From: CAZITB01 sp964542055
GTDB lineage: Bacteria; Planctomycetota; Phycisphaerae; Sedimentisphaerales; CAMDDF01
Reading direction: 5' to 3'
NCBI GenBank assembly: GCA_964542055.1
Contig: CAZITB010000011.1
Location: 1-34,508, forward strand
Length of the DNA: 34,508 nucleotides
Shown: positions 1-7,909 of the stretch, in pieces
Position numbering within the stretch: position 1 is the stretch's first letter
Layout of the letters: every line of letters begins with the position of its first letter
Notes under the pieces: generated by a model
What the model was told of the DNA's origin: nothing
Seen by the model: only the letters and a program-made list of their open reading frames with translations
Databases searched by the model: none
Translations under genes and position numbers: made by a program

Positions 1-2208
1 AAAATTAAAAATAAAGTTGCTCAGGGTAGGTGGGAAATTTTAGGCGGTATGTGGGTCGAGGCAGATTGCAATTTGAGCGGTTCTGAGTCGCTTGCACGTC
101 AATTCTTGCTGGGCAGGCAGTTCTTTGCTGAACATTTCGGTAAAGACGCTGAATCGCCCATTATGTGGCTTCCTGACGTTTTTGGCTATTCGGCAAATCT
201 TCCTCAGCTGATAAAACTGGCAGGGCTGGAATATTTCTTTACAATTAAGATGTCCTGGAATCAGTACAATGAAATGCCTTATGACAGTTTCTGGTGGCAG
301 GGACTTGATGGCTCGAAAGTTTTGACCCATACAGGCTCAACAAGGTTCAAAGACAGAAATTGGGTCACTTACGGCAGTACCGGAGATCCTAGTGAAATAT
401 ACAGCACATGGGCGACGCATAAGCAGAAGGAATCGCACGAAGATTATATGATTTGTTACGGTTATAGTGACGGCGGCGGCGGGCCTACGATTGAAATGCT
501 GGAAAACGTAAGGGAGTTGAAGGAATTTCCGGGACTGCCGAAAGTAAGACATGGCAAAGCTGTCGATTTCTTCCGCAACCTTGAAAAGCATTCGAGCGAT
601 AAATTGCCCAAGTGGGTTGGTGAGTTATATCTTGAATATCATCGCGGAACATATACGAGCCAGGCTTTAATAAAAAAATCTAACAGGCGGTCGGAATTCG
701 GCCTGCATGATGCTGAATTTTTAAATTGTCTTGCAGATTTGCTTGATGACAGTTTTGAATATCCACGTGAGCAATTAACAAAAGCATGGCAGCTGGTTTG
801 TCTGAATCAATTTCACGATATTATTCCAGGTTCGAGTATAAATGAAGTTTACGCCGATTCTGTAAAGCAATATAAGGAAGTTGCACAGATCGTTGAACAG
901 ACGTCCAAAAATGCTTTGGAAAAAATTGCCAAAGAGGCAGGCGGCGATTTGGTTTTAGTTAATCCGACCAGCTTTGAAAGGAAATCTTTTACAGTTGCTG
1001 ATTTTGAATTGAAAGAAGGTCAGGCTCTTGGGACTTTGGACGGAGAAGTTTTAGGCTGGCAGAAAATTGGTAAGGGCATTTTGATCGAAGGTCCTGTTCT
1101 TGAGCCATACGGTGTAAAGTCGGTACAAGTTGTCGAATCAGGAAGCATGAATAGAGTGCCTGGTCTGTCAGTGAGTGAAACACTGCTTGAAAATAAGTAT
1201 GTTCGGGTAATGTTAAATGCCGATGGTGACATAACCAGTATCTTCGACAAGGAAAGTGAACGTGAAATCGTGCCCCGGGGCGAGGTTGCAAACCAGATGC
1301 TAGCCTTCGAAGACAGGCCGATGAATTTCGACGCATGGGATATTGATATATATTATGATGATAAGATTTTTTATGCAGACTCAGCTGAAAGTATTAAAAT
1401 TGTTGAAGACGGCCCGCTTCGCGGTACCATCGAGATTAAGAGGAAAATTTTAGATAGTCCATATACTCAAAGATTGAGTCTGGATTACAATTCGAAAAAG
1501 ATCGATGTTGAAACGGAAATTGACTGGCGGCAAAGAAAGACTCTTTTAAAAGCGGCGTTTCCGGTTGACATACTTTCGTCCCAAGCCAGTTATGAGATTC
1601 AGTGGGGTAATGTAAAACGGCCTACTCATCATAATACCAGCTGGGACTGGGCAAGATTTGAAACCTGCGCCCATAAGTGGGTTGATTTGAGCGAATTCGA
1701 TTATGGAGTGAGTCTTTTGAATGATTGCAAGTATGGGCATGATATTCATGACAATGTCATTCGTATCACTTTGCTTAAAAGTTCTACACATCCTGATCCG
1801 AAAGCTGATGAAGGTGTACATACTTTCAAGTATTCGCTGATGCCGCATGAAGGCCCGCTTGGGATTGATACAATTAAAGCAGGTTATGAGCTTAATGATC
1901 CTGTGATTGTTTATAAGAACGAAAACAGGGGTCAGGCTGGTAAAGTTGAATCGATGTTTAAGGTTGATCAGGAAAATATTATCATCGAAACCGTTAAAAA
2001 AGCCGAAGATGGTAACGGCTATATATTGCGTTTATATGATAGTCTAGGCGGCAGGGGAGCGTTTACTTTAGCAAGCTCCTTTGACATCAAAAAGTGCTAT
2101 TTGACTAATTTGCTTGAAGCTAATAATGAGCAGCTTGATTCGGTTGACAATAGAGTGGTTGTTGAATATGGTCCATTCCAGATTATCAATTTGCGTTTGG
2201 TTCCATGA
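1..2208 (+). CDS. Alpha-mannosidase, glycoside hydrolase family 38 (5' end outside window)
   Basis: The reading frame is open from base 1, so the gene starts upstream of the window; the ATG at 49 is internal. GH38 enzymes hydrolyse alpha-mannosides with a zinc-dependent retaining mechanism. Visible motifs are GGMWVEAD near the start, LPDVFGYS around 160-195, whose Asp fits the family's catalytic nucleophile, and NQFHDIIPGSS around 803-835, whose His fits a zinc ligand. The remaining roughly 450 residues fit the middle and beta-rich C-terminal domains. The N-terminal HxD zinc motif lies outside the window. No signal peptide can be judged because the N terminus is missing. The protein probably acts on mannose-containing glycans or oligosaccharides; the exact linkage cannot be read from sequence. 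A hairpin follows the stop codon. Confidence 0.93.
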   Translation, partial: KIKNKVAQGRWEILGGMWVEADCNLSGSESLARQFLLGRQFFAEHFGKDAESPIMWLPDVFGYSANLPQLIKLAGLEYFFTIKMSWNQYNEMPYDSFWWQGLDGSKVLTHTGSTRFKDRNWVTYGSTGDPSEIYSTWATHKQKESHEDYMICYGYSDGGGGPTIEMLENVRELKEFPGLPKVRHGKAVDFFRNLEKHSSDKLPKWVGELYLEYHRGTYTSQALIKKSNRRSEFGLHDAEFLNCLADLLDDSFEYPREQLTKAWQLVCLNQFHDIIPGSSINEVYADSVKQYKEVAQIVEQTSKNALEKIAKEAGGDLVLVNPTSFERKSFTVADFELKEGQALGTLDGEVLGWQKIGKGILIEGPVLEPYGVKSVQVVESGSMNRVPGLSVSETLLENKYVRVMLNADGDITSIFDKESEREIVPRGEVANQMLAFEDRPMNFDAWDIDIYYDDKIFYADSAESIKIVEDGPLRGTIEIKRKILDSPYTQRLSLDYNSKKIDVETEIDWRQRKTLLKAAFPVDILSSQASYEIQWGNVKRPTHHNTSWDWARFETCAHKWVDLSEFDYGVSLLNDCKYGHDIHDNVIRITLLKSSTHPDPKADEGVHTFKYSLMPHEGPLGIDTIKAGYELNDPVIVYKNENRGQAGKVESMFKVDQENIIIETVKKAEDGNGYILRLYDSLGGRGAFTLASSFDIKKCYLTNLLEANNEQLDSVDNRVVVEYGPFQIINLRLVP

Positions 2209-2238
2209 TAAGAGATAACAATCGAAGTTAATAAAAAA

Positions 2239-2266
2239 GGGCGGTTGGGATAAATCCAAGCCGCCC
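2239..2266. terminator. Bidirectional hairpin terminator after the GH38 gene
   Basis: The arms gggcggttggga and tccaagccgccc enclose a four-base loop (taaa). They pair over 12 positions with one G:A mismatch and one G:T pair. A run of A precedes the left arm and a T-rich stretch (tcattttt) follows the right arm, so it can act in either direction. It lies 30 bases after the mannosidase stop codon. Confidence 0.8.
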
Positions 2267-2339
2267 TCATTTTTCAGATAAGTTTTAAGGTACCTCTAAA
2301 AATTCATTTTGGCGGACAAACGAAATCTTTTTACTTCTG

Positions 2340-2430
2340 GTCTGCGTCAGACAAAAGCCGCCTTATCTTCAAATAAGGCTGATTTGTCTTCCTTGTCAGA
2401 AGGCAAAATCTTTTGCTTGCCGCACAAAAG
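2340..2430. repeat. Cluster of short inverted repeats between GH38 and HAD genes
   Basis: Between the two convergent genes (2267-2448) there is no ORF. The stretch holds several perfect short inverted repeats: gtctg-cgt-cagac at 2340-2352, gccttat-cttcaa-ataaggc at 2360-2379, and cttttg...caaaag at 2410-2430. The middle hairpin is followed on the minus strand by a short T-rich stretch and may terminate the HAD gene. A structured RNA or a degenerate repeat element is possible but unproven. Confidence 0.4.
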
Positions 2431-2448
2431 CAATTATTAGACCTACCC

Positions 2449-3435
2449 TTAATCTTTCAGGACTTTCAAGATTTCCTCGAAGTTTTTGCAATAATGGTCA
2501 CAAAGGCTCATTGTTCCGCTGCCGGGAATGTTACCATCTTCTATGCCGATAACAGAGAAGTTTGCTAAACGGATAGAACAAACGCCCGCGCCGCTGTCTT
2601 CAATTCCAACTACATGGTGTCTGTCGGCGTAGTCAATTCCAAGTCCAACTTTGGCAACTTCCGCGTAGAGCCATGGGTGAGGTTTCGGGGAAAGTTCGCC
2701 AAGAGTACCCGCTTGACCTTTCCTAAGAGGGAAACCGGCGGTAATGATCGCATCGTAGAAATCTTTGGGGTCACCCATCGAGAGGGTTCTAAAGGCTGAG
2801 AGGATTTCGGGCCATGCTTTTTCGTATAAGCCTGAGGTAACCAATCCGATTTTTACGCCCATGTCTTTTAACTCGTATAAAAATTCTTTCAGGCCATCTG
2901 TCGGAGTGAAAGCGTTTTCTTTGCCGCGGCCCTGCATGATCTCATTCATTTCGTGATGAGTATGCTGGAAGTAGAATTTGCGGGCATCTTCAAGGTTTTT
3001 GCCAGGGCAATATTTTTTAATACAGTACTGAAGGTGTTCAGAAACGCTGTGGCCCGAGACATAAGGCAGGTCGGCTTGTTCGAGTTCGAACTTGTCATTA
3101 TCTAAAAGGCTTGCGATACTTTTTTGAATTATCCAAATCCAGAACTCTTCGCTTCTAACGCTTGTTCCATCGAGGTCCATTAGTACCGCTTTTAGTGATC
3201 TTTCGATTTTTACCGGTTCAATGGGATAATATGCGGGGTAAGCCATTGCGGACTTGACGAATGCGAGGCATTTGTCATCGAAAACGATAAATTCGACTTT
3301 TTTGTCGCCAGTGGATAAAATATCAATTACACCATTTTTTCCAAGTGTAAAGTTTCCTGAACTGCATGTTTCCAGCGATATAAACTCATCCATGTTGATC
3401 TTGCCGAGTGCCGGTACATCTTTGAAGTTAGCCAT
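2449..3435 (-). CDS. HAD-superfamily phosphatase (beta-phosphoglucomutase-like) with an N-terminal extension
   Basis: The 328-residue protein has a HAD core from about residue 82 onward. Motif I is DLDGTSV with D87 and D89, the expected nucleophile and acid/base. A lysine in LSPKPHPW fits motif III, and GIEDSGAGV fits motif IV, with an acidic residue pair followed by the conserved Ser/Gly region. The alpha-helical cap sits between motifs I and II, as in the beta-phosphoglucomutase / phosphoglycolate-phosphatase branch. Residues 1-80 precede the core and are not part of the usual fold: most family members begin within about 10 residues of motif I. I do not recognise this extension. The substrate is probably a small phosphorylated metabolite. 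The gene stands alone, 118 bases after truA in the direction of transcription. Confidence 0.82.
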   Translation of the reverse strand: MANFKDVPALGKINMDEFISLETCSSGNFTLGKNGVIDILSTGDKKVEFIVFDDKCLAFVKSAMAYPAYYPIEPVKIERSLKAVLMDLDGTSVRSEEFWIWIIQKSIASLLDNDKFELEQADLPYVSGHSVSEHLQYCIKKYCPGKNLEDARKFYFQHTHHEMNEIMQGRGKENAFTPTDGLKEFLYELKDMGVKIGLVTSGLYEKAWPEILSAFRTLSMGDPKDFYDAIITAGFPLRKGQAGTLGELSPKPHPWLYAEVAKVGLGIDYADRHHVVGIEDSGAGVCSIRLANFSVIGIEDGNIPGSGTMSLCDHYCKNFEEILKVLKD

Positions 3436-3553
3436 AAAAACCTCATTGTTAAATTATAGTACGAATTATTTTACAAATTTACAGGATGCGACATAATACT
3501 GAAATATTTTGAAAAAATCTATCATAAAAGACTTTTATTGAAAAAATGGCGGT

Positions 3554-4291
3554 TTAATCATATTGTATCCACATGAGACATAAACCATTTGGAGGGGCGA
3601 GTATTCCTGCTGCTCTGCGGTCTTTCGCCGTTAAAATTTCTTGAATGTAATCCGGGGTCCATCTTTTACGGCCGATTTCAACGAGAGTGCCTACGATGTT
3701 GCGGACCATGTTGTATAGAAAACCGTCGCCCTGGACGGTTATATCTATCCATTGATCCTGCTGGAGAATATCGCATTTGAAAATTGTTCTTGTGGAGTCC
3801 TGACGCTGATCGCCGGAAGAGGCGAAAGATTTAAAATCATGAGTGCCGATAAGGTGCTGGGCGGCTTTTTGCATAAGACAAACGTCAAGCGGGTATGGAT
3901 AATGCCAGCAGTGGTGGATATCCAAAACAGGTTTATTTAAGCCATTATGAATTCTATAGCAATACTGTTTGTTCAGAGCATTGAACCTGGAATTGAAATT
4001 TTCATCTACCTCTTGGGCTTCGATTATGAATATTTCATCGGGCAGGTACGGATTGAGAGCCCTGGCAAAATTTTCAGTCGGGATTGATGAATCCAACTGA
4101 AAATTCGCAACCTGCCCCAGAGCCGATACGCCCGCATCGGTTCGGCTGGCTCCGATGATCTGGATTTTCTGATTCGTCAGTTTTTGTAAAGCGGATTCTA
4201 TTTCGCCCTGTATGGTGGGTTTATCGGGCTGAAACTGCCAGCCGTGATAACTGTAACCATCATAAGCGATTGTGAGTTTAATATTTCTCAT
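3554..4291 (-). CDS. truA: tRNA pseudouridine synthase A
   Basis: TruA converts uridines 38-40 of the tRNA anticodon arm to pseudouridine. The 245-residue length matches the family. The N terminus carries the typical YDGYSYHGWQ motif and the catalytic aspartate D52 sits in GASRTDAGVSALGQ. Later conserved segments include FLYNMVRNIVG and a C-terminal APPNGLCL. The ATG at 4291 fits homologues exactly, yet no Shine-Dalgarno motif precedes it. The bases just upstream are the T tract and hairpin that terminate asd. Expression may therefore rely on readthrough from asd or on a start very close to the ATG. Confidence 0.97.
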   Translation of the reverse strand: MRNIKLTIAYDGYSYHGWQFQPDKPTIQGEIESALQKLTNQKIQIIGASRTDAGVSALGQVANFQLDSSIPTENFARALNPYLPDEIFIIEAQEVDENFNSRFNALNKQYCYRIHNGLNKPVLDIHHCWHYPYPLDVCLMQKAAQHLIGTHDFKSFASSGDQRQDSTRTIFKCDILQQDQWIDITVQGDGFLYNMVRNIVGTLVEIGRKRWTPDYIQEILTAKDRRAAGILAPPNGLCLMWIQYD

Positions 4292-4302
4292 GGCAATAAA
4301 AA

Positions 4303-4325
4303 AGGTGGGCTCAATTTGCCCACCT
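4303..4325 (-). terminator. Intrinsic terminator between asd and truA
   Basis: The perfect eight-base arms aggtgggc and gcccacct enclose a seven-base loop. On the minus strand the stem is followed directly by six T residues. The element lies 17 bases after the asd stop codon and only 11 bases before the truA ATG, so it should attenuate transcription into truA. A shorter T run on the other side would allow weak function on the plus strand. Confidence 0.82.
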
Positions 4326-4342
4326 GATTTTTGTGTAAACGC

Positions 4343-5344
4343 CTATAAAAGCTTTTCAGCGATTTGAACAGCATTTAGTGCAGCGCCTTTTCTGATCTGG
4401 TCGCCTGCAACCCACAAGTTTATGCCGCGTCCGTCAGGGATCGATTCATCAGTGCGAATACGTCCAACATAAACATCGTCATTGTTGCTTGCATCGGTTG
4501 GCATGGGGAAACGGTTGTTTTCGCGATCATCCATAACTGTTATGCCGGGTGCTGATTGGAGCAGCTGACGTACCTGGTCGGGGGTGATAGGATCGGTAAA
4601 TTCAAGATTTATGCTTTCGCAGTGGGTTCTGAAAACAGAAACTCTTACACATGTGCAAGTGATTGCTATTTCCTGTGCGTGGAAAATCTTGCGGGTTTCT
4701 TTGACCATTTTCATTTCTTCTTCGTTGTAGCCGTTATCTCCGATTTTTGAATCGTGACAATAACAGTTAAAGGCCAGCTGGTATTTGAGGGTATTGCAGG
4801 TCGGCTCTTTACCATCGAGAATTTCTCTTGCCTGCTGTTCCATTTCAAGCATTGCAGCCTGTCCCGCACCGCTTGCCGCCTGGTAGGTGCTAACGACCAT
4901 GCGTTTGATTGGGTTTGCTTTGTGCAGGGGCCAAACAGGTACGTTTGCTATAATTGTCGAACAGTTTGGGTTTGCGATGATCCCTTTGTGTTTTTTGATA
5001 TCTTCCGGGTTAACTTCAGGTACGACCAGCGGTACTTCCGGGTCCATCCTGAAAGCCGAAGAATTATCGATAACTACCGCACCAGCCTTTACCGCTGAGG
5101 GGGCGAATTCTTTACTTCTGCCGCCGCCCGCGCTGAAAAGGGCGATGTCTATACCTTTAAAGCTGTCATGCGTTAATTCTTCAACAGTGTATTGTTTACC
5201 CTTGAAATTTATTTTTTTGCCTGCTGACCTGCTCGAAGCCAGCATTTTTAACGATGTAAATGGAAAATCTCTCTGTTCGAGGATTCTTAAAAATTCCTGT
5301 CCTACAGCACCGGTTACGCCGGCGATGGCAAGATTACAACTCAT
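4343..5344 (-). CDS. asd: Aspartate-semialdehyde dehydrogenase
   Basis: Asd reduces aspartyl-4-phosphate to aspartate semialdehyde with NADPH. This is the branch point for lysine/diaminopimelate, threonine and methionine. The 333 residues start with the nucleotide-binding GVTGAVGQEFLRIL motif. The catalytic cysteine C128 lies in ANPNCSTI, followed by QAASGAGQAA and by RVSVFRTHCE, which holds the substrate-binding Arg and catalytic His region. The ATG is preceded by AGGAG at good spacing. A candidate sigma-70 promoter sits about 45 bases upstream and a strong hairpin follows the stop codon, so the gene appears to be its own transcription unit. Confidence 0.97.
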   Translation of the reverse strand: MSCNLAIAGVTGAVGQEFLRILEQRDFPFTSLKMLASSRSAGKKINFKGKQYTVEELTHDSFKGIDIALFSAGGGRSKEFAPSAVKAGAVVIDNSSAFRMDPEVPLVVPEVNPEDIKKHKGIIANPNCSTIIANVPVWPLHKANPIKRMVVSTYQAASGAGQAAMLEMEQQAREILDGKEPTCNTLKYQLAFNCYCHDSKIGDNGYNEEEMKMVKETRKIFHAQEIAITCTCVRVSVFRTHCESINLEFTDPITPDQVRQLLQSAPGITVMDDRENNRFPMPTDASNNDDVYVGRIRTDESIPDGRGINLWVAGDQIRKGAALNAVQIAEKLL

Positions 5345-5386
5345 GTTTGGACTCCTAATAAGGTTTCAAAATAATAATAACCACTC

Positions 5387-5415
5387 AATATAACAATTTT
5401 CCCACAAAAATGCAA
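5387..5415 (-). promoter_or_regulatory. Candidate sigma-70 promoter of asd
   Basis: On the minus strand TTGCAT (5415-5410) and TATATT (5392-5387) are separated by exactly 17 bases. The predicted start gives a leader of roughly 35 bases carrying the AGGAG site of asd. This is a sequence-pattern call only. Confidence 0.5.
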
Positions 5416-5571
5416 TACCAAGGGCAGGAAATCCCAAGGCAATCGTATAAAACGGTACTGCCAGGACATGATGAAAAGCCGAAATGTTAAGATGGGCAAC
5501 TTTTCGCGATCATTCTCGATGCTACTTCTTCTTTTATGGGCAAGGCGTTGCGAGCCTTTGATGGTTTTGCT

Positions 5572-6399
5572 TTAATTCCATTGGAGTTGCTGGTCGGGAG
5601 ATAGAATTTCTTTTAGACGCAATTTGATTTCTTTTTCTTTTCGAGTTTCCAGATTTTCTATGTCGGATTTCTTTTTGTTCAGTTCCTGCTGAAGCTTTTC
5701 AAGTCTTTGCTGCATTTGCTGGGTCTGGAGTTGTTTGCGTTGGATGATAATATCGAAGCGTTGTGAAAGTACTTTTTCCAGCTCGGCAGTGAGCTCTTGT
5801 TTTTCCTGCTCGTTTTGAGAGTCATTGATCTCATCTACCAAATCACTTTCTGCTTGCTTTAATCGCATATCTTTTTTGAGTACCTGGGCAAGTTGGGGAT
5901 TTTCTTTTTCGGCACGATAGAGATGGCCATATTGGTGAATTGTTTCCATCAGTTCCCTGCGGTAGAGTTCGGGATTGGTGTCTTGAAGCTTTTCAAGTGT
6001 AAGAGCCTGGTCGGGATAATGGGTCTGGAGCCATTGTTCGAAAAGGTCTTTTTCCTGCTGCATTCTTCTGCGGAAACGGCCAGGTTCTTTGCCGGGTCCT
6101 TTTTTGTTATGTTCGGGGCGAGGTTGGGGGCCCTGATGAAGTCGGTTTTGAACACGGTCTTTGATTAATTGGCGGATTTCTTTTTCGAATGCCTGGGGGT
6201 TTTCTTGCTGCATCTGGCGAAGCTGCTGAGCTTTTTGGGGGTCGTTCTGTGCTAATCTGTCAAGCGTTCGTTCAACCATTTCGGCCGTTGGCTGCCATGA
6301 TTTGTGATCATCTGACCAGAAGTCATTGCCGTCAGTTTGAGCTAAAGCAGTTGATGCCATTGTTAAAGTTAAGACAGTAAGTATGATAATATTTTTCAT
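5572..6399 (-). CDS. Exported Gln-rich coiled-coil protein, putative periplasmic partner of an ECF sigma system
   Basis: The 275-residue protein has a Sec signal peptide (hydrophobic residues about 4-18, likely cleavage after ALA around residue 20). The rest is charged, Gln/Glu-rich and strongly helical. A long coiled coil is likely from about residue 170 to 260, and the C terminus reads LSPDQQLQW. That ending recalls the LTPEQ-type motifs of Spy/CpxP/CnrX-like periplasmic helical proteins. The resemblance is only suggestive. The gene begins two bases after the putative anti-sigma gene and shares its direction with the ECF sigma gene, so the three are probably one operon. A role in sensing envelope or metal stress, or as a target of the sigma factor, is an inference. 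Confidence 0.7.
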   Translation of the reverse strand: MKNIIILTVLTLTMASTALAQTDGNDFWSDDHKSWQPTAEMVERTLDRLAQNDPQKAQQLRQMQQENPQAFEKEIRQLIKDRVQNRLHQGPQPRPEHNKKGPGKEPGRFRRRMQQEKDLFEQWLQTHYPDQALTLEKLQDTNPELYRRELMETIHQYGHLYRAEKENPQLAQVLKKDMRLKQAESDLVDEINDSQNEQEKQELTAELEKVLSQRFDIIIQRKQLQTQQMQQRLEKLQQELNKKKSDIENLETRKEKEIKLRLKEILSPDQQLQWN

Positions 6400-6401
6400 G
6401 T

Positions 6402-6881
6402 TTATCCTTTCCAGAAATTTTCTTCTAAGTCTGTAAAATCGGATTCAAGCTGGTCAATATTTTGTGATAACTCGCTGTAACCGAACTGGTCGAAATTTTC
6501 AAGTTGATCAGAGATGTTGTTCAGGGCGGTTTGCATTTCGAGAAGGTCAGTGTCGTCAAGGGACAGATCAGAGCTTTGCCACTGGGCATCTGAGAGTAAT
6601 TGTTTATAATTATCTTGTGATTTGTTAAAAACGTAAATTGAAGCTGATAGGCTTAGAAGTATTAGGATTGCGGCAGCGGCAGTATATCGCAGGTGGTGGT
6701 GTTTTTGTGTTTTTGAAATGTCTGTTTTGATTTTATTTATCAAATGGTCTGAAGGGTTGGGGGCAGGATTCGCTGCGAGCAGGTCGCTGGCTGATTGCAT
6801 GTCCTGTTTGAACTGGCTGGCCTGTTCAGGTGAATAAAAGCCTTCTAGCAAATTATCGAGATTTTCGTTTTCGTTATTCAT
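6402..6881 (-). CDS. Putative anti-sigma factor, single-pass membrane protein without a zinc motif
   Basis: The 159 residues comprise a cytoplasmic N-terminal part (about 1-65), one transmembrane segment (about 67-87, rich in Ala/Ile/Leu) and an acidic helical outer part. The gene overlaps the end of the ECF sigma gene by eight bases, the usual arrangement for a co-translated sigma/anti-sigma pair. The HxxxCxxC zinc signature common in anti-sigma factors is absent: the protein has no cysteine at all. The call rests on topology and position rather than on recognised homology. The outer part could bind the exported helical protein encoded just downstream. Confidence 0.65.
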   Translation of the reverse strand: MNNENENLDNLLEGFYSPEQASQFKQDMQSASDLLAANPAPNPSDHLINKIKTDISKTQKHHHLRYTAAAAILILLSLSASIYVFNKSQDNYKQLLSDAQWQSSDLSLDDTDLLEMQTALNNISDQLENFDQFGYSELSQNIDQLESDFTDLEENFWKG

Positions 6882-7413
6882 ATTTAACTTCCATCAGCTC
6901 TTTAAGTTTTTTCAAGGATCGGTGAAGCTTTGAAAGTGTTGTTCCAATCGGTTCGGATCTTAGCTGGGCTATTTCCTTGAATGACATTTGGGAATAGTAT
7001 CTCAGGATGATAATTTCCCGCTGGTCGGGTTCGATCCGGTCGAGAGCCTGCTGGAGAAGATCGAATTTATCGCAATCGGTTTTTTTCTCTGTTTGCAGGT
7101 TCTGCTCGAGATGATCGGTATAGTTCTGATAGAAATCCTGCGAACGATACTTGTTCCTGAGGAAATCGTGAAAAATGTTCGAAGCGATCCGAAATATCCA
7201 ACTTTCAAAAGAGCCGTCTTTGAATTTTTTTATGTTTTTTACAAGTTTAAGGAACAGTTCGGAAAGCAAATCGCTGGCAATTTCTGCGTTGCCGGTCAAT
7301 CGGTAGAAATAAGCGTAAAGCTTTTTGCTGTACAAATCCACGAGTCTGGCATAAGCAGATTCTTTGCCTTTTTTGCATTCGTTGATAAGTTTTGCCAGTT
7401 CCGCCTGTTCCAT
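6874..7413 (-). CDS. ECF-type RNA polymerase sigma-70 factor
   Basis: The 179-residue protein has sigma region 2 at about residues 15-85, with YAYFYRLTGNAEIASDLL and SWIFRIASNIFHDFLR matching the core-binding and -10 recognition helices. Region 4 lies at about residues 120-172, with REIIILRYYSQMSFKEIA and a helix-turn-helix ending in TTLSKLHRSLKKLK. Regions 1 and 3 are missing, as expected for ECF sigma factors. It directs polymerase to a small stress regulon and is probably held inactive by the overlapping downstream membrane protein. The subgroup cannot be named from sequence alone. No clear autoregulated ECF promoter was identified in the 70 bases upstream. Confidence 0.93.
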   Translation of the reverse strand: MEQAELAKLINECKKGKESAYARLVDLYSKKLYAYFYRLTGNAEIASDLLSELFLKLVKNIKKFKDGSFESWIFRIASNIFHDFLRNKYRSQDFYQNYTDHLEQNLQTEKKTDCDKFDLLQQALDRIEPDQREIIILRYYSQMSFKEIAQLRSEPIGTTLSKLHRSLKKLKELMEVKYE

Positions 7414-7483
7414 TTTTAATCTTCACGTATATAGACGGCTGAATGAAGGGATTTATTGCAATTTTATTTTTTCAGGTAAGAAT

Positions 7484-7774
7484 TTACCACATATTTTCGT
7501 TCGGGTCATTTTCTTCGTCGGTTTTCCACTTTTCGCTCTCGTCTATGTCGTCAATTTCTTTTTCCATGTATTTGAACATTTTGTTCTGGAGAGGGGCCAG
7601 TTTGTCATACCAGTGAAGCATTGACTGGTAAGTTGAAACGAGCATGTCTAGCCTGATGATCTGCCATTTTTGGAGACATTCGGGTTCAACAATATTGGAG
7701 AACGGGTCGCATTTGAAATTTTTCCTTCCATCCGGGAAGATTTCGCAGAATTCGCAATCTTTGCATTGAATCAT
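7484..7774 (-). CDS. Small Cys-rich protein of unknown function
   Basis: This 96-residue cytoplasmic protein begins with cysteines at 4, 7 and 10 and has two more at 22 and 33. That pattern could bind a metal such as zinc. The middle is helical with many aromatic residues (WYDK, QKW), and the C-terminal third is strongly acidic. No signal peptide or membrane segment is present. I do not recognise the family. The reading frame has a plausible start and lies between the ECF sigma gene, in the same orientation, and the divergent RACE gene. It is probably a real gene rather than a shadow, because no better frame covers this stretch. Confidence 0.65.
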   Translation of the reverse strand: MIQCKDCEFCEIFPDGRKNFKCDPFSNIVEPECLQKWQIIRLDMLVSTYQSMLHWYDKLAPLQNKMFKYMEKEIDDIDESEKWKTDEENDPNENMW

Positions 7775-7909
7775 AAAAACACCTTTTAATTACTGGAATT
7801 ACTAAAATTTGATTGAGTTTATCGGAGAAGTCTTGCTTTTGTGTATCTTACCATATATGTTATTGGTTTATAAGAATTTTTTTAATAAATGTTTTGTGGA
7901 TAAAAGTTT

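Noticed and set aside
4887..5393. 168-residue frame opposite asd
   Set aside because: It is fully antisense to asd and its promoter, and shows no domain.
5401..5571. Riboswitch (lysine type) before asd
   Set aside because: No conserved lysine-riboswitch elements could be recognised in the 227-base leader region; only short weak inverted repeats are visible.
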